Below are positions 15,511 through 23,386 of a DNA stretch of 36,467 nucleotides, one piece after another. Position 1 is the first letter of the stretch. Each line of letters opens with the position of its first letter. The translations under genes and the position numbers were made by a program. The DNA lies in contig JBDSCZ010000291.1 in assembly GCA_039920865.1 (NCBI GenBank), positions 1-36,467 of the forward strand, given 5' to 3'. Under the pieces are notes generated by a model. That model searched no databases and had not been told where the DNA came from. It worked only from the letters and a program-made list of their open reading frames with translations. Source of the stretch: AVCC01 sp039920865. Its GTDB lineage: Bacteria; Pseudomonadota; Gammaproteobacteria; Burkholderiales; Burkholderiaceae_D.

Positions 15511-16707
15511 TCAAAGTTGTATTCCGGCCTCGCCGCTCTCGCTGTCACGCGCCAGTTTTTCAAGCCTCGCCAGCAGTTTCGGCATCGAGGTGCCATAGTT
15601 GGTCTTCTGGTAGCCCAGATGCGCGCCGTGTTCTGCCACGCCGGTTCTGGCGGTTTTTTGCAGCGTCTTGTCATGCAGCGCGATGGCACAAATCACATCG
15701 TAGGATCTTCTCGAAAACCGGCTGCTCAATATGGACTCCAGTTGCTCGGCCAGCAGGTCGCACCCATGTTCCGGCTCGCCGAATGCATCGAAGCATCCGG
15801 CCGGCAGCAATGTGAGCGCCGCGATTAACGGACCCATATTCGGTTGCAATTGCTGCGGCGGTGATTGCAAATCCTGCCACAGGCGGCTGGCTTCTGCTGC
15901 GCTTTGTGCGCCGATGAAGCGTGACAGCGCATTGACATACACCGACACTTGGTCAACCTGGTCGATGCTGCGGCCCAGTTCGATCGCGGTGCGGCATGCC
16001 GCGCGCATCGATGGCGGGTGCAGCATCAGCGGCGATTCGGTTGCCGCTTGCAGCGCCTTGATCAGCGCGGCGTCGGGCGGCAGGGTGATCCTGCCCACGC
16101 CATTTCTGGCGATGCGCTGCACGCTTGCATGAATCGATTCCGGCGTCGCTTGGGCATCCATCTCGACTAAGGTGCACTGGGCGGGGTTGAACCACATCAC
16201 GCGCTGGCGGCGCAGTATGACCGGCAGCCGTATTGCCAGCGCCGCCGGTGCCGGCCGGCACGATCCGACCCTGAACGCGCTGGCCTGCGCATCGTAGCTG
16301 TCCTTGAAAATATTCCGGATGGTCTTTTCATCCATGCCCAAGGTTTTCGACAGCACGGTAAACGGCTGACGCAAGGCCATTTTCCAGACGTTTTGCACCA
16401 ATCGTAACGTTGCGCGGTGATGCGCGGAGACCTGCGATACCGGTTCATTGAAAGTCACCAGGCAATCGCGGCAACGCAGGCGGCGTCGCCTGATTTCCAG
16501 GAACACGGTTTTTTTCTTGATCGGCAGGTCGCGGATGCGCCAGATCATCTTGCCGTACCCGACCACTGCGGCAGAGCCGCAGGCCGGACAGGCAGCGGCC
16601 TTGTTCTCGGTTTCGAGCCCGATCAGGATCGCAGCATCGGTTTCGTGCATGTAGAGCAGTCGCACTCCTTTTAATGGCATGCTCCAGGTCGCTACAGATG
16701 CGGTCAT
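15511..16707 (-). CDS. ISL3-transposase-derived protein, catalytic core lost
   Basis: The 398-residue product starts like an ISL3-family transposase. A four-Cys zinc knuckle is formed by CPACG (about 37-41) and LRCRDC further on, with IWRIRDLPI between them as in zf-ISL3; a helix-turn-helix-like stretch follows (LSKTLGMDEKTIRNIF). The central part aligns by pattern with the transposase RNase-H fold. However, the usual LGIDE segment is replaced by IRLPVIL, and the MDMW-PY segment by TLPPDAALIKAL, so the first two catalytic aspartates appear lost. The reading frame is intact, with a good ribosome-binding site (GAGG...GGA). This suggests a domesticated DNA-binding protein, not a mobile element; no terminal repeats were found around it. 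It is transcribed divergently from the ter locus. Confidence 0.65.
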   Translation of the reverse strand: MTASVATWSMPLKGVRLLYMHETDAAILIGLETENKAAACPACGSAAVVGYGKMIWRIRDLPIKKKTVFLEIRRRRLRCRDCLVTFNEPVSQVSAHHRATLRLVQNVWKMALRQPFTVLSKTLGMDEKTIRNIFKDSYDAQASAFRVGSCRPAPAALAIRLPVILRRQRVMWFNPAQCTLVEMDAQATPESIHASVQRIARNGVGRITLPPDAALIKALQAATESPLMLHPPSMRAACRTAIELGRSIDQVDQVSVYVNALSRFIGAQSAAEASRLWQDLQSPPQQLQPNMGPLIAALTLLPAGCFDAFGEPEHGCDLLAEQLESILSSRFSRRSYDVICAIALHDKTLQKTARTGVAEHGAHLGYQKTNYGTSMPKLLARLEKLARDSESGEAGIQL

Positions 16708-17040
16708 TGTTCCATCCTCAAGCTATCCGGTAAAAAATTATGCCGGATTGATTTATGTATATAAGTTAGTTGAAATCATCGCATGAAACTGCAGTTTCTG
16801 CCAGTATTTCATAGGTATTACAGAATTATTTCAAGGACTTCCGAATCCATTATTATTTCAAAAACATTAAGATAATCCGTTATATTTTGTCGTTCCCTTA
16901 TTTTCGAAAGCCGATTAGATGTGATATTGTTCAATTTGATCGAGCACCAGATGCTTGCTTGTCTTGGCCGATCAATGCATTTCAAAACAATTTTTTTCAG
17001 CGCTTTTTCATCCTCTTATACCGTTAGTCAGGAAATCAAC
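16708..17040. other. AT-rich divergent region between ISL3-like gene and ter locus
   Basis: This 333-base stretch is much richer in A and T than its neighbours. It must hold the promoter of the DUF475 gene and probably that of the ISL3-like gene. An in-frame extension of the DUF475 reading frame to 16921 is judged non-coding because a proper ribosome-binding site precedes the ATG at 17041. Apart from the palindrome listed separately, no clear promoter pair could be assigned. Confidence 0.6.
16785..16798. promoter_or_regulatory. 14-base perfect palindrome, candidate operator
   Basis: GAAACTGCAGTTTC is a perfect dyad in the AT-rich divergent region, about 80 bases upstream of the ISL3-like start and 240 bases upstream of the DUF475 start. 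It could be a binding site for a dimeric regulator; that is inference from symmetry and position only. Confidence 0.35.
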
Positions 17041-18102
17041 ATGCAGCATTTCAGGGTGTCATTCTTCGTCACGATTATTCTTCTCGCCCTGGCGGCGTGG
17101 TGGGGTTACAGCATCGGCGGTGCGGCGGGCGCCGCGCAGGCGCTCTTCATCGCGAGCATCCTGTCGATCATGGAGGTTTCGCTCTCTTTCGATAACGCGG
17201 TGGTGAATGCATCGGTGTTGAAAAACTGGGATCCGTTCTGGCAAAAGCTGTTCCTGACAGTCGGTATCATCGTTGCGGTGTTCGGCATGCGTCTGGTATT
17301 CCCAATTCTGATCGTGTCGATTGCAACCGGCCTCGGACTGGTCGATGTGATGACGATGGCTTTGAACACGCCCGAAGAATATTCGCGTCATCTGACTGAA
17401 AATCACGCCCAGGTCGCCGCTTTCGGCGGCTCTTTCCTGCTGCTGGTATTCCTGAATTTTCTGTTTGATCAGGAAAAGGAATTGCATTGGCTGGGCTGGA
17501 TCGAAGAAAAAATGGGCAAGCACGGCAATGAAGGCTTGTCTAACCTGTTGGCGCTGCTGGCGGTGTTCGGCTGCATGACACTGGTTCCTGAGGCGCAGAA
17601 ACTATCGGTGCTGATGGCCGGTGTCGGCGGCATTGTGGTGTATCTGGCAGTCAGTTTCCTCAGCGACCTGCTGGAGAATGAAGTAGGCGATCCGACTGTC
17701 GGCGACGTCGTCAAGCGCGGCAGCATCGGCGGCTTCCTGTATCTGGAAGTGCTGGATGCGTCGTTCAGTTTTGATGGCGTGATCGGCGCCTTTGCCATCA
17801 CTAGCGATGTGGTCATCATCATGTTAGGCTTGGCTATCGGCGCCATGTTCGTGCGTTCGATGACAGTTTTCCTGGTGCACAAAGGCACTCTGGAAGAGTT
17901 CGTTTTCCTCGAGCACGGCGCGCATTACGCGATCGGCATCCTGGCGCTGATCATGCTGGCCAGCGTGAAGTTTCATATTTCGGAATGGTTCACCGGCTTG
18001 TCGGGCGTTGCGTTCATCGGCTTGTCTCTGTGGTCTTCAGTGCGCTACAAGCGTGCGCAAATCATGGAATCGGATGCGCTTCGATTGATCTCCGATAAAT
18101 AG
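17041..18102 (+). CDS. DUF475 / TerC-like integral membrane protein
   Basis: The 353-residue protein has about eight to nine hydrophobic helices and two copies of the acidic TerC-type motif inside membrane segments: VSLSFDNAVVNASV (about residue 55) and DASFSFDGVIGAFAIT (about residue 240). The duplication and length fit the DUF475 branch of the TerC superfamily, thought to handle divalent metals and to work with TerD-type proteins at the membrane. The ATG at 17041 is chosen because AGGAAA lies about eight bases upstream. It is the first gene of the ter array and lies 28 bases from the first TerD gene. Direct evidence for tellurite resistance is not available from sequence. Confidence 0.9.
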   Translation: MQHFRVSFFVTIILLALAAWWGYSIGGAAGAAQALFIASILSIMEVSLSFDNAVVNASVLKNWDPFWQKLFLTVGIIVAVFGMRLVFPILIVSIATGLGLVDVMTMALNTPEEYSRHLTENHAQVAAFGGSFLLLVFLNFLFDQEKELHWLGWIEEKMGKHGNEGLSNLLALLAVFGCMTLVPEAQKLSVLMAGVGGIVVYLAVSFLSDLLENEVGDPTVGDVVKRGSIGGFLYLEVLDASFSFDGVIGAFAITSDVVIIMLGLAIGAMFVRSMTVFLVHKGTLEEFVFLEHGAHYAIGILALIMLASVKFHISEWFTGLSGVAFIGLSLWSSVRYKRAQIMESDALRLISDK

Positions 18103-18130
18103 CATCATTCACCCAAAGGGATAATCAAGC

Positions 18131-18709
18131 ATGGCAATCAGCTTGCAAAAGGGCGCTAACGTCAACCTCTCCAAAACAGATCCGAATCTGAAGCAGGTGC
18201 TGCTCGGCCTTGGCTGGGATGCGCGGTCTGCCGATGGTGCCGATTTCGATCTCGACGCCAGCGTGTTCATGGTCACCGAAAACGGCCGCGTTCGCAGCGA
18301 CAGCGACTTCATATTCTATGGCCAGCTACGCTCGTCGTGCGGCGCGATCGAGCACACCGGCGACAACCGCACCGGTGAAGGCGACGGCGACGACGAAGCG
18401 CTGAAGATCAAGCTGGAGCAGGTGCCGGTGATCATTACCCGATTGGTGGTGGCGGTCACGATTCACGAGGCGCAACAGCGCAAGCAAAATTTCGGCATGG
18501 TGCATGGCGCGTTCATCCGTCTGGTGAACCTCGAAACAGGGGTCGAAGTTACCCGATTCGATCTTTCGGAAGATTATTCGACTGAAACCGCAATGGTCTT
18601 CGGCGAGGTTTATCGTTACGGCACCGATTGGAAATTCAAGGCAGTAGGGCAGGGCTATGCGGGCGGTCTGCGCGCGTTGGCCATTCATCACGGCGTGGAT
18701 GTACAGTAG
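18131..18709 (+). CDS. terD: TerD-family calcium-binding stress protein (copy 1)
   Basis: The 192-residue product begins MAISLQKGANVNLSK, the standard TerD/TerE start, and contains both calcium-site segments: DFDLDASVFM (about residue 38) and HTGDNRTGEGDGDDE (about residue 75). The C-terminal WKFKAVGQGYAGGL is also diagnostic. TerD proteins are soluble calcium-binding proteins that associate with TerC-type membrane proteins in metal and oxidative stress responses. AAGGG precedes the ATG. It shares close similarity with the next gene, pointing to a tandem duplication. The final residues are divergent between copies. Confidence 0.95.
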   Translation: MAISLQKGANVNLSKTDPNLKQVLLGLGWDARSADGADFDLDASVFMVTENGRVRSDSDFIFYGQLRSSCGAIEHTGDNRTGEGDGDDEALKIKLEQVPVIITRLVVAVTIHEAQQRKQNFGMVHGAFIRLVNLETGVEVTRFDLSEDYSTETAMVFGEVYRYGTDWKFKAVGQGYAGGLRALAIHHGVDVQ

Positions 18710-18763
18710 GATTTACAGTAACAAGTTCACCACGGTAATTCACTTTCTCAAGGAGCATGACCC

Positions 18764-19339
18764 ATGGCAATTAGTCTACAAAAAGGCGGCAACGTCAATC
18801 TGAGCAAAGAAGCACCTTCCCTCACGAAAATGGTGATCGGGCTCGGATGGGACCCGCGCGCAACTGACGGCAAGGAGTTTGATCTTGACGGCAGCGCATT
18901 CCTGCTAAAAGCGGATGGCAAGGCACGTTCTGACGCCGACTTCATTTTCTACAACAACCTGAAATCGACCGATGGCTCGGTCACCCACGCTGGCGACAAC
19001 AAAGACGGTCAAGGCGAGGGCGACGACGAAAAAATCGTGATCGACCTGTCGAAGGTTCCTGCTGATATCGATAAAATTTCGATCGGTGTCACGATTCATG
19101 ATGCGGATGCGCGCAAGCAAAACTTCGGCATGGTTGCCAAGGCTTTTATTCGCTGCGTCGACGCCAATGGCGACAAGGAAATCGCGCGCTACGACTTGTC
19201 GGAAGACAGCTCGACTGAAACCGCGATGATCTTCGGTGAAATCTATCGCGCCGGCGCCGAATGGAAATTCAAGGCGGTCGGGCAAGGCTTTGCAGGCGGT
19301 CTCGGCCCGCTGGCACGCTCGTTCGGCATCAGCGCTTAA
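18764..19339 (+). CDS. terD: TerD-family calcium-binding stress protein (copy 2)
   Basis: The 191-residue product is a paralogue of the preceding gene: MAISLQKGGNVNLSKE start, EFDLDGSAFLL, and HAGDNKDGQGEGDDEK as the acidic calcium loop. The ending WKFKAVGQGFAGGLGPLARSFG fits the TerE/TerD type. AAGGAG lies eight bases before the ATG, a stronger ribosome-binding site than copy 1 has. A terminator follows closely, so the DUF475 gene and the two TerD genes may form one transcript. Differences in the acidic loop (TGEGDGDDE against DGQGEGDDE) may tune metal binding. Confidence 0.95.
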   Translation: MAISLQKGGNVNLSKEAPSLTKMVIGLGWDPRATDGKEFDLDGSAFLLKADGKARSDADFIFYNNLKSTDGSVTHAGDNKDGQGEGDDEKIVIDLSKVPADIDKISIGVTIHDADARKQNFGMVAKAFIRCVDANGDKEIARYDLSEDSSTETAMIFGEIYRAGAEWKFKAVGQGFAGGLGPLARSFGISA

Positions 19340-19357
19340 AATCCCAAAAGGGATGAC

Positions 19358-19398
19358 GTAGGCTGGACTGATACAGCGTTAGCCCAGCCTACTTTTTT
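19358..19398 (+). terminator. Rho-independent terminator after TerD copy 2
   Basis: A perfect 9-bp stem, GTAGGCTGG (19358-19366) and CCAGCCTAC (19384-19392), encloses a 17-base loop and is followed directly by six T residues. It lies 18 bases after the TerD stop and 65 bases before the chosen AIM24 start. Confidence 0.75.
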
Positions 19399-19463
19399 AT
19401 GTGGACCAAGGTTTTTCTCACCAGCTGCGCCGTTCACCGCAATCCACCGTAGGGCAATTCGAC

Positions 19464-20165
19464 ATGACAGTATTTACCTCAACCGGCGATGTTGATCCAT
19501 TTCTGCACGTCGCGCTGACCAAGGGCGACAAGATCTATTGCGAGTCCGACGCGATGGTGATGATGGAAGCCACGCTGGATCTCAAGGGCCGCATGAACGG
19601 CGGCATCGGCAGCGCCATCATGCGCCGCTTTGCCAATGGCGAATCGTTCTTCCAGCAGCACATCGAGGCGGTCCGTGGCGATGGTGACTGTCTGCTGTCA
19701 CCGGCGCTGCCCGGCGCGCTGGAAATCATCGACGTCGGCAAGCGCCAGTATTTACTCAGCGATGGCGCGTTCGTGGCCGCTACTTCTGGCACCGAAATGA
19801 AGGTGCGCACGCAGAACATCGGGAATGCGTTGTTTGCGCAGTCGGGCGGTTTTTTCATCATGGAAACATCCGGCAGCGGCCAGGTGGTCGTATCCGGCTT
19901 CGGCTCGATGTTTCAACTCGAGGTCGCCGCCGGCAAGGATGTAATCATCGATAACGCCCACGTGGTCTGCTGGGACAGCACTTTGCATTACGAGATTTCG
20001 GTAACCACCGGCGCTGCCGGCGGTGGTGGCATCGGCGGTATGTTAGGCAACCTGGTCAACAGCGCCACCAGCGGCGAAGGCGTCGTGTTGCGCTTCAGCG
20101 GTTCGGGCAAGGTTTATGTCTGTTCGCGCAATCGCGATGCATTTGCCGCCCTGATGAAGAAGTAG
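19464..20165 (+). CDS. AIM24 / TIGR00266-family protein
   Basis: The 233-residue product has the beta-rich AIM24 core: KGDKIYCESDAMVMMEATLD near the N-terminus, a glycine-rich stretch RMNGGIGSAIMRRFANGESFF, LPGALEIIDV, and a second glycine-rich block GAAGGGGIGGMLGNLVNS. The family's biochemical role is unknown; in bacteria such proteins are often found with Ter genes. The ATG at 19464 (AGGG nine bases upstream) is chosen. A GTG at 19401 in frame would begin at the end of the terminator and has no ribosome-binding site, although it would add 21 residues. No signal peptide is visible. Confidence 0.8.
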   Translation: MTVFTSTGDVDPFLHVALTKGDKIYCESDAMVMMEATLDLKGRMNGGIGSAIMRRFANGESFFQQHIEAVRGDGDCLLSPALPGALEIIDVGKRQYLLSDGAFVAATSGTEMKVRTQNIGNALFAQSGGFFIMETSGSGQVVVSGFGSMFQLEVAAGKDVIIDNAHVVCWDSTLHYEISVTTGAAGGGGIGGMLGNLVNSATSGEGVVLRFSGSGKVYVCSRNRDAFAALMKK

Positions 20166-20210
20166 GCGTCGGATGCTGTCCTGCTGTCCAGATTCATCAG
20201 GGCAAAAGCA

Positions 20211-20403
20211 TTGTCCACGAAAAACACGAAAGGCACGAAAAAAGGTGAATTGCTGCCACCGAACGAAACCAGTAACGTGTGAGTATATTTTTATGCTCAA
20301 CAAATATATGCGGCAATTGCCATAAAAATGGCAATACTCGTCGTTTTTTTAAAATAGCCTGGTGCTGAATCCGGTTCGTGATTTTCGTGTCTTTCGTGGA
20401 CAA
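20211..20403. repeat. 193-bp MITE-like inverted-repeat element
   Basis: The left arm (20211-20239, starting TTGTCCACGAAAAACACGAA) and the right arm (20375-20403, ending TTTCGTGTCTTTCGTGGACAA in its last bases) are inverted copies of 29 bases with only three mismatches. Between them lies AT-rich sequence with a small hairpin (TTGCCAT-aaaa-ATGGCAA). No transposase is encoded and no target duplication is obvious. The element fills almost the whole gap between the AIM24 and TerZ-like genes. A single degenerate copy of the arm occurs near 31221. Confidence 0.75.
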
Positions 20404-20445
20404 TTTTTAACTTCAGTAACAAAGCAATCATTCAAGGAGTACAGC

Positions 20446-21027
20446 ATGGCGATCAATCTGCAAAAAGGTCAAAAAATATCTCTCGACAAAGAGGCCGGCG
20501 TTAAATTGACCAAGATCATCATGGGTCTCGGCTGGGATGCAATGAAGACCAAGGGTTTCCTCGGTTTTGGCAGCAAGACGCAGGAAATCGATCTCGATGC
20601 ATCCTGCATCATGTTCGACGCGCAGGGCAATCAGACCGACGCAGTATGGTTCCGGCAGCTGAAATCAAACGACGGTTCGGTGGTACATACCGGCGACAAC
20701 CGCACCGGAGAAGGCGATGGCGATGACGAGCAAATCGTGGTCGACCTGACCCAAGTGCCGGCCAACGTCAAGAGCCTGGTGTTTACCGTCAACAGCTTCA
20801 CCGGCCAGAATTTCTCGCAGATCGAAAACGCTACCTGCCGCATTGTCAACGCCAGCAACAACCAGGAAGTCGCGCGCTTCAATCTGTCGACATTGGGAGC
20901 GCATAACGCGCAGATCATGGCCAAGCTGTATCGCCATGACGCCGAATGGAAAATGCACGCGATCGGCGAAATCGGCAATGGCCGCACCTTCGCCGAGCTG
21001 ATGCCGCAAATCACTCCACACCTATAG
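20446..21027 (+). CDS. TerD-family protein, TerZ-like
   Basis: The 193-residue product starts MAINLQKGQKISLDKEAG and has the calcium-site segments EIDLDASCIMFD and HTGDNRTGEGDGDDE. It has an extra loop (MKTKGFLGFGSKTQ) before the first site and the phrase FTVNSFTGQNFSQIENATCR, both typical of the TerZ/TerX branch and not of the two TerD copies. The role is calcium-dependent and associated with the Ter membrane complex. The start was placed at the ATG at 20446 because AAGGAGT lies seven bases upstream; an upstream in-frame start at 20362 lies inside the repeat element. The stop codon overlaps the next repeat. Confidence 0.92.
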   Translation: MAINLQKGQKISLDKEAGVKLTKIIMGLGWDAMKTKGFLGFGSKTQEIDLDASCIMFDAQGNQTDAVWFRQLKSNDGSVVHTGDNRTGEGDGDDEQIVVDLTQVPANVKSLVFTVNSFTGQNFSQIENATCRIVNASNNQEVARFNLSTLGAHNAQIMAKLYRHDAEWKMHAIGEIGNGRTFAELMPQITPHL

Positions 21028-21126
21028 GACTTACGCAAAACCGCCCCAGCGGCGTTGCAACTCCTCGCCGTACTATTCGTACTGTCTTCGTCGTTGCGCC
21101 TTGCTGGAACAATTTTGCGTAAATCC
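21027..21126. repeat. 100-bp imperfect palindromic repeat
   Basis: GGACTTACGCAAAA (21027-21040) and TTTTGCGTAAATCC (21113-21126) are inverted ends matching at 13 of 14 positions. The interior is partly self-complementary (CCAGC...GCTGG and a CGTACTATTCGTACT centre). It begins on the last base of the TerZ-like stop codon and ends nine bases before the ribosome-binding site of the ATP-grasp gene. I recall similar sequences dispersed in other betaproteobacteria, but this could not be checked. Confidence 0.7.
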
Positions 21127-21143
21127 CAATCTATAAGGAATCC

Positions 21144-22178
21144 ATGCAGCGCGTCTGGTTCAATAAAACATTTTCATCGGTTGCCGCAGCGATCCGCCTG
21201 ATTCGTCAGGCGGATGCTGCTGCCAATTCCGTTAGCGATTATCACATCGTGTGCAGCAATACCAATCCGCATGCGCCGGCTTTTCTGGCTGCGCACGAAT
21301 CCGCGGTCGAGCCGAGCGGGCTGAAAGGCGACGCCTATCTGGACTGGTGCCTGCATTTCTGCCGCGTCAACCGCATCGGCATTTTCGTGCCCGGCAAGGA
21401 AGCCGGCCTGGTTTCTGCCGCGCGTGAACAGTTCGCACAACTTGGCACCCGGGTGCTGTGCGCGGCGTCGCAGCACGTGCTGGATCTGCTGCATGACAAG
21501 GCGCGTTTTTATCAAACGGTGGATGTGCAACTGGCGCCGCCGGCCGCATTTCGCGTGGTTGAAACTGTCGCGCAGTTCGACGCAGCCTATCGCGAACTTA
21601 GGCAACAGCATCCGACGCTGTGCATCAAGCCTTCGCAATCGGTGTACGGGCTGGGTTTCAGCGTTATCGATGAAGAGCGCTCCAGCGCGCAACTGTTGCT
21701 CGAAGGGGTGCAGTACCACATCGGTCTGGACGACCTGCGGCGCGGATTCGCGGCGATGGACGGCTTTCGCACCATGCTGGTGATGGAATATCTGGATGGG
21801 CACGAATACAGCGTCGATTGCGTCGGCGATAACGGGCGGCTGGTGTGTGCGATTGCGCGCAAGAAAGCGCTGGTCGCAGGTCAGGGGCAAACCATCGACA
21901 TGCGCGAGGATATTCTGGAAAGCACCCGGCAGCTCACCGCCGCGTACGGCTTGAACGGCATATTCAATGTGCAATTTCGCGAAGGCCGAAATGGGCTCGG
22001 CTTGCTGGAGATCAATCCGCGCATGTCGGGCGGGATTGCGATGGCATGTCTTGCCGGCCCGAATCTGCCGTATCTGGCTTTGCGCGGATTTGATCGCGGT
22101 TTCGATGGCCTGCGGATTGCGCCGATCCGCGCCGGAATCCGCGTGGGCGAACTGGCACACGCGACGGAGTTGCCGTGA
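21144..22178 (+). CDS. ATP-grasp ligase of the Ter biosynthetic module
   Basis: The 344-residue protein has the ATP-grasp layout. An N-terminal Rossmann-like domain (to about residue 115) is followed by KARFYQ, the ATP-lysine strand LCIKPSQSVYGLGFSV, MVMEYLDGHEYSVDCV and the metal-binding LLEINPRMSGGIAMA near residue 290. Such enzymes join a carboxylate to an amine or other nucleophile through an acyl phosphate. In Ter-linked clusters an ATP-grasp enzyme accompanies phosphoribosyltransferases, an HAD enzyme and a CitE-like lyase in a pathway proposed to make a nucleoside-like metabolite. The substrate is unknown. It is the first gene of the tightly overlapping block, with AAGGAA before the ATG. 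Confidence 0.85.
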   Translation: MQRVWFNKTFSSVAAAIRLIRQADAAANSVSDYHIVCSNTNPHAPAFLAAHESAVEPSGLKGDAYLDWCLHFCRVNRIGIFVPGKEAGLVSAAREQFAQLGTRVLCAASQHVLDLLHDKARFYQTVDVQLAPPAAFRVVETVAQFDAAYRELRQQHPTLCIKPSQSVYGLGFSVIDEERSSAQLLLEGVQYHIGLDDLRRGFAAMDGFRTMLVMEYLDGHEYSVDCVGDNGRLVCAIARKKALVAGQGQTIDMREDILESTRQLTAAYGLNGIFNVQFREGRNGLGLLEINPRMSGGIAMACLAGPNLPYLALRGFDRGFDGLRIAPIRAGIRVGELAHATELP

Positions 22179-23386
22179 GCGCAATCCAGCAAGATGTGCA
22201 AAACCCGAGCAGCGTACCGGCAGAAGTGCGCAGCATAACGCTGCCGACCGGCCACATGCAGCTGAAAGTCGATACCGGTGCGTTCCGTCTGGACGATTTG
22301 ATCGGGTTTGCTGCGCGTGCCAACGCCAAGCGCGGCTTCCTGTTCCTGAGTAAGGTATTGGGCAAGCATTGGCCGGTGACGCCACAGGCGATGCGTGACA
22401 TTCATGTCGCGCTGGCCGCGCAGGTTCCGGCGAATCTGCCGGGACCGGTAGTCTTCATCGCGATGGCAGAAACGGCGATCGGATTGGGGCAGGGCGTTTT
22501 TGAGGCATATAAGGATGCCCATCCCGATTGCTCGGCGCTGTTCCTGCACACCTCGCGCTATCACGTAGGCGATACGCCTATTATCGAGTTTGAAGAAGCG
22601 CATAGCCATGCGCCGCGGCAATTTTTGCACATGCCTGCAGACGCAGATTTGCACGATCTTTTGCTGTCGGCACGTTTGCTGGTATTGATCGATGACGAGG
22701 CCAGCACCGGCAACACCTTCCTGAATCTGACCGCAGCCTGCCGCGCGCTCAATCCGGCGATTGCGCGCGTGCATCTGGCGACAATTACCAACTTCATGGG
22801 GCAGGCGGCCAACGATGCGTTGCCGCAGCGCTTCGGACTCGATGTCACGATCGGCGCGCTGCTCAGTGGTGAATATGCGTTCACCGCCGGCCAGTTGCAA
22901 CCGACAGCGGATGCCGCGCAATTATTCGAAGCGCACGCCGACCGTGGTGCCAGCGCTGCATTCGGCCGGCTGGGCGTCGATCGTCAGCTTGCCGTGCCGG
23001 ATGCCTTGGCCGCGCGCTTGCGCGCTGCGATTGGCGATGGCGAGCGGGTGCTGGTACTCGGTACCGGCGAATTCATGCACATGGCTTTTTTGCTGGGCCG
23101 TGGGCTTGAGCAGCGCGGCATCGACGTCGTGGTGCAATCGACCACCCGTTCCCCGATTTTGCAATGGGGCGCGGTCGGTCACGCGCTGCGCTTTCCCGAC
23201 AACTACGGCGAAGGCGTGGCGAATTTTATCTATAACGTCGCGCCCGGCCAGTACGATCACGTTTTCATTTGCCACGAGACACCACCGAACGCAGAACTGC
23301 AGCAGCTTGCGGATGCGGTTGGCGGTCGTCTGTTTCATTTTTTATCCGAGAATGCCATTGAAGAAATTCCTGTTCGTCGACCTTGA
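22175..23386 (+). CDS. Phosphoribosyltransferase fused to TRSP domain
   Basis: The 403-residue product has a phosphoribosyltransferase domain (about 1-245) with a PRPP-loop-like segment LLVLIDDEASTGNTFLNL near residue 175. A C-terminal TRSP domain (about 285-400) follows, with VLVLGTGEFMHMAFLLGRG and the name-giving QSTTRSPI. The fusion is characteristic of the Ter-associated biosynthetic module, where a base is thought to be joined to ribose phosphate. The GTG start overlaps the ATP-grasp stop (GTGA). The end runs 35 bases into the HAD gene in another frame, suggesting strong coupling. The actual base and product are unknown. Confidence 0.87.
   Translation: MSAIQQDVQNPSSVPAEVRSITLPTGHMQLKVDTGAFRLDDLIGFAARANAKRGFLFLSKVLGKHWPVTPQAMRDIHVALAAQVPANLPGPVVFIAMAETAIGLGQGVFEAYKDAHPDCSALFLHTSRYHVGDTPIIEFEEAHSHAPRQFLHMPADADLHDLLLSARLLVLIDDEASTGNTFLNLTAACRALNPAIARVHLATITNFMGQAANDALPQRFGLDVTIGALLSGEYAFTAGQLQPTADAAQLFEAHADRGASAAFGRLGVDRQLAVPDALAARLRAAIGDGERVLVLGTGEFMHMAFLLGRGLEQRGIDVVVQSTTRSPILQWGAVGHALRFPDNYGEGVANFIYNVAPGQYDHVFICHETPPNAELQQLADAVGGRLFHFLSENAIEEIPVRRP

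Noticed and set aside
16921..17040. N-terminal 40-codon extension of the DUF475 protein
   Set aside because: The AT-rich extension has no family similarity and a good ribosome-binding site precedes the ATG at 17041.
21174..22385. 403-codon reverse-strand frame over the ATP-grasp gene
   Set aside because: The forward frame has ATP-grasp motifs and operon overlaps; the reverse frame shows none.
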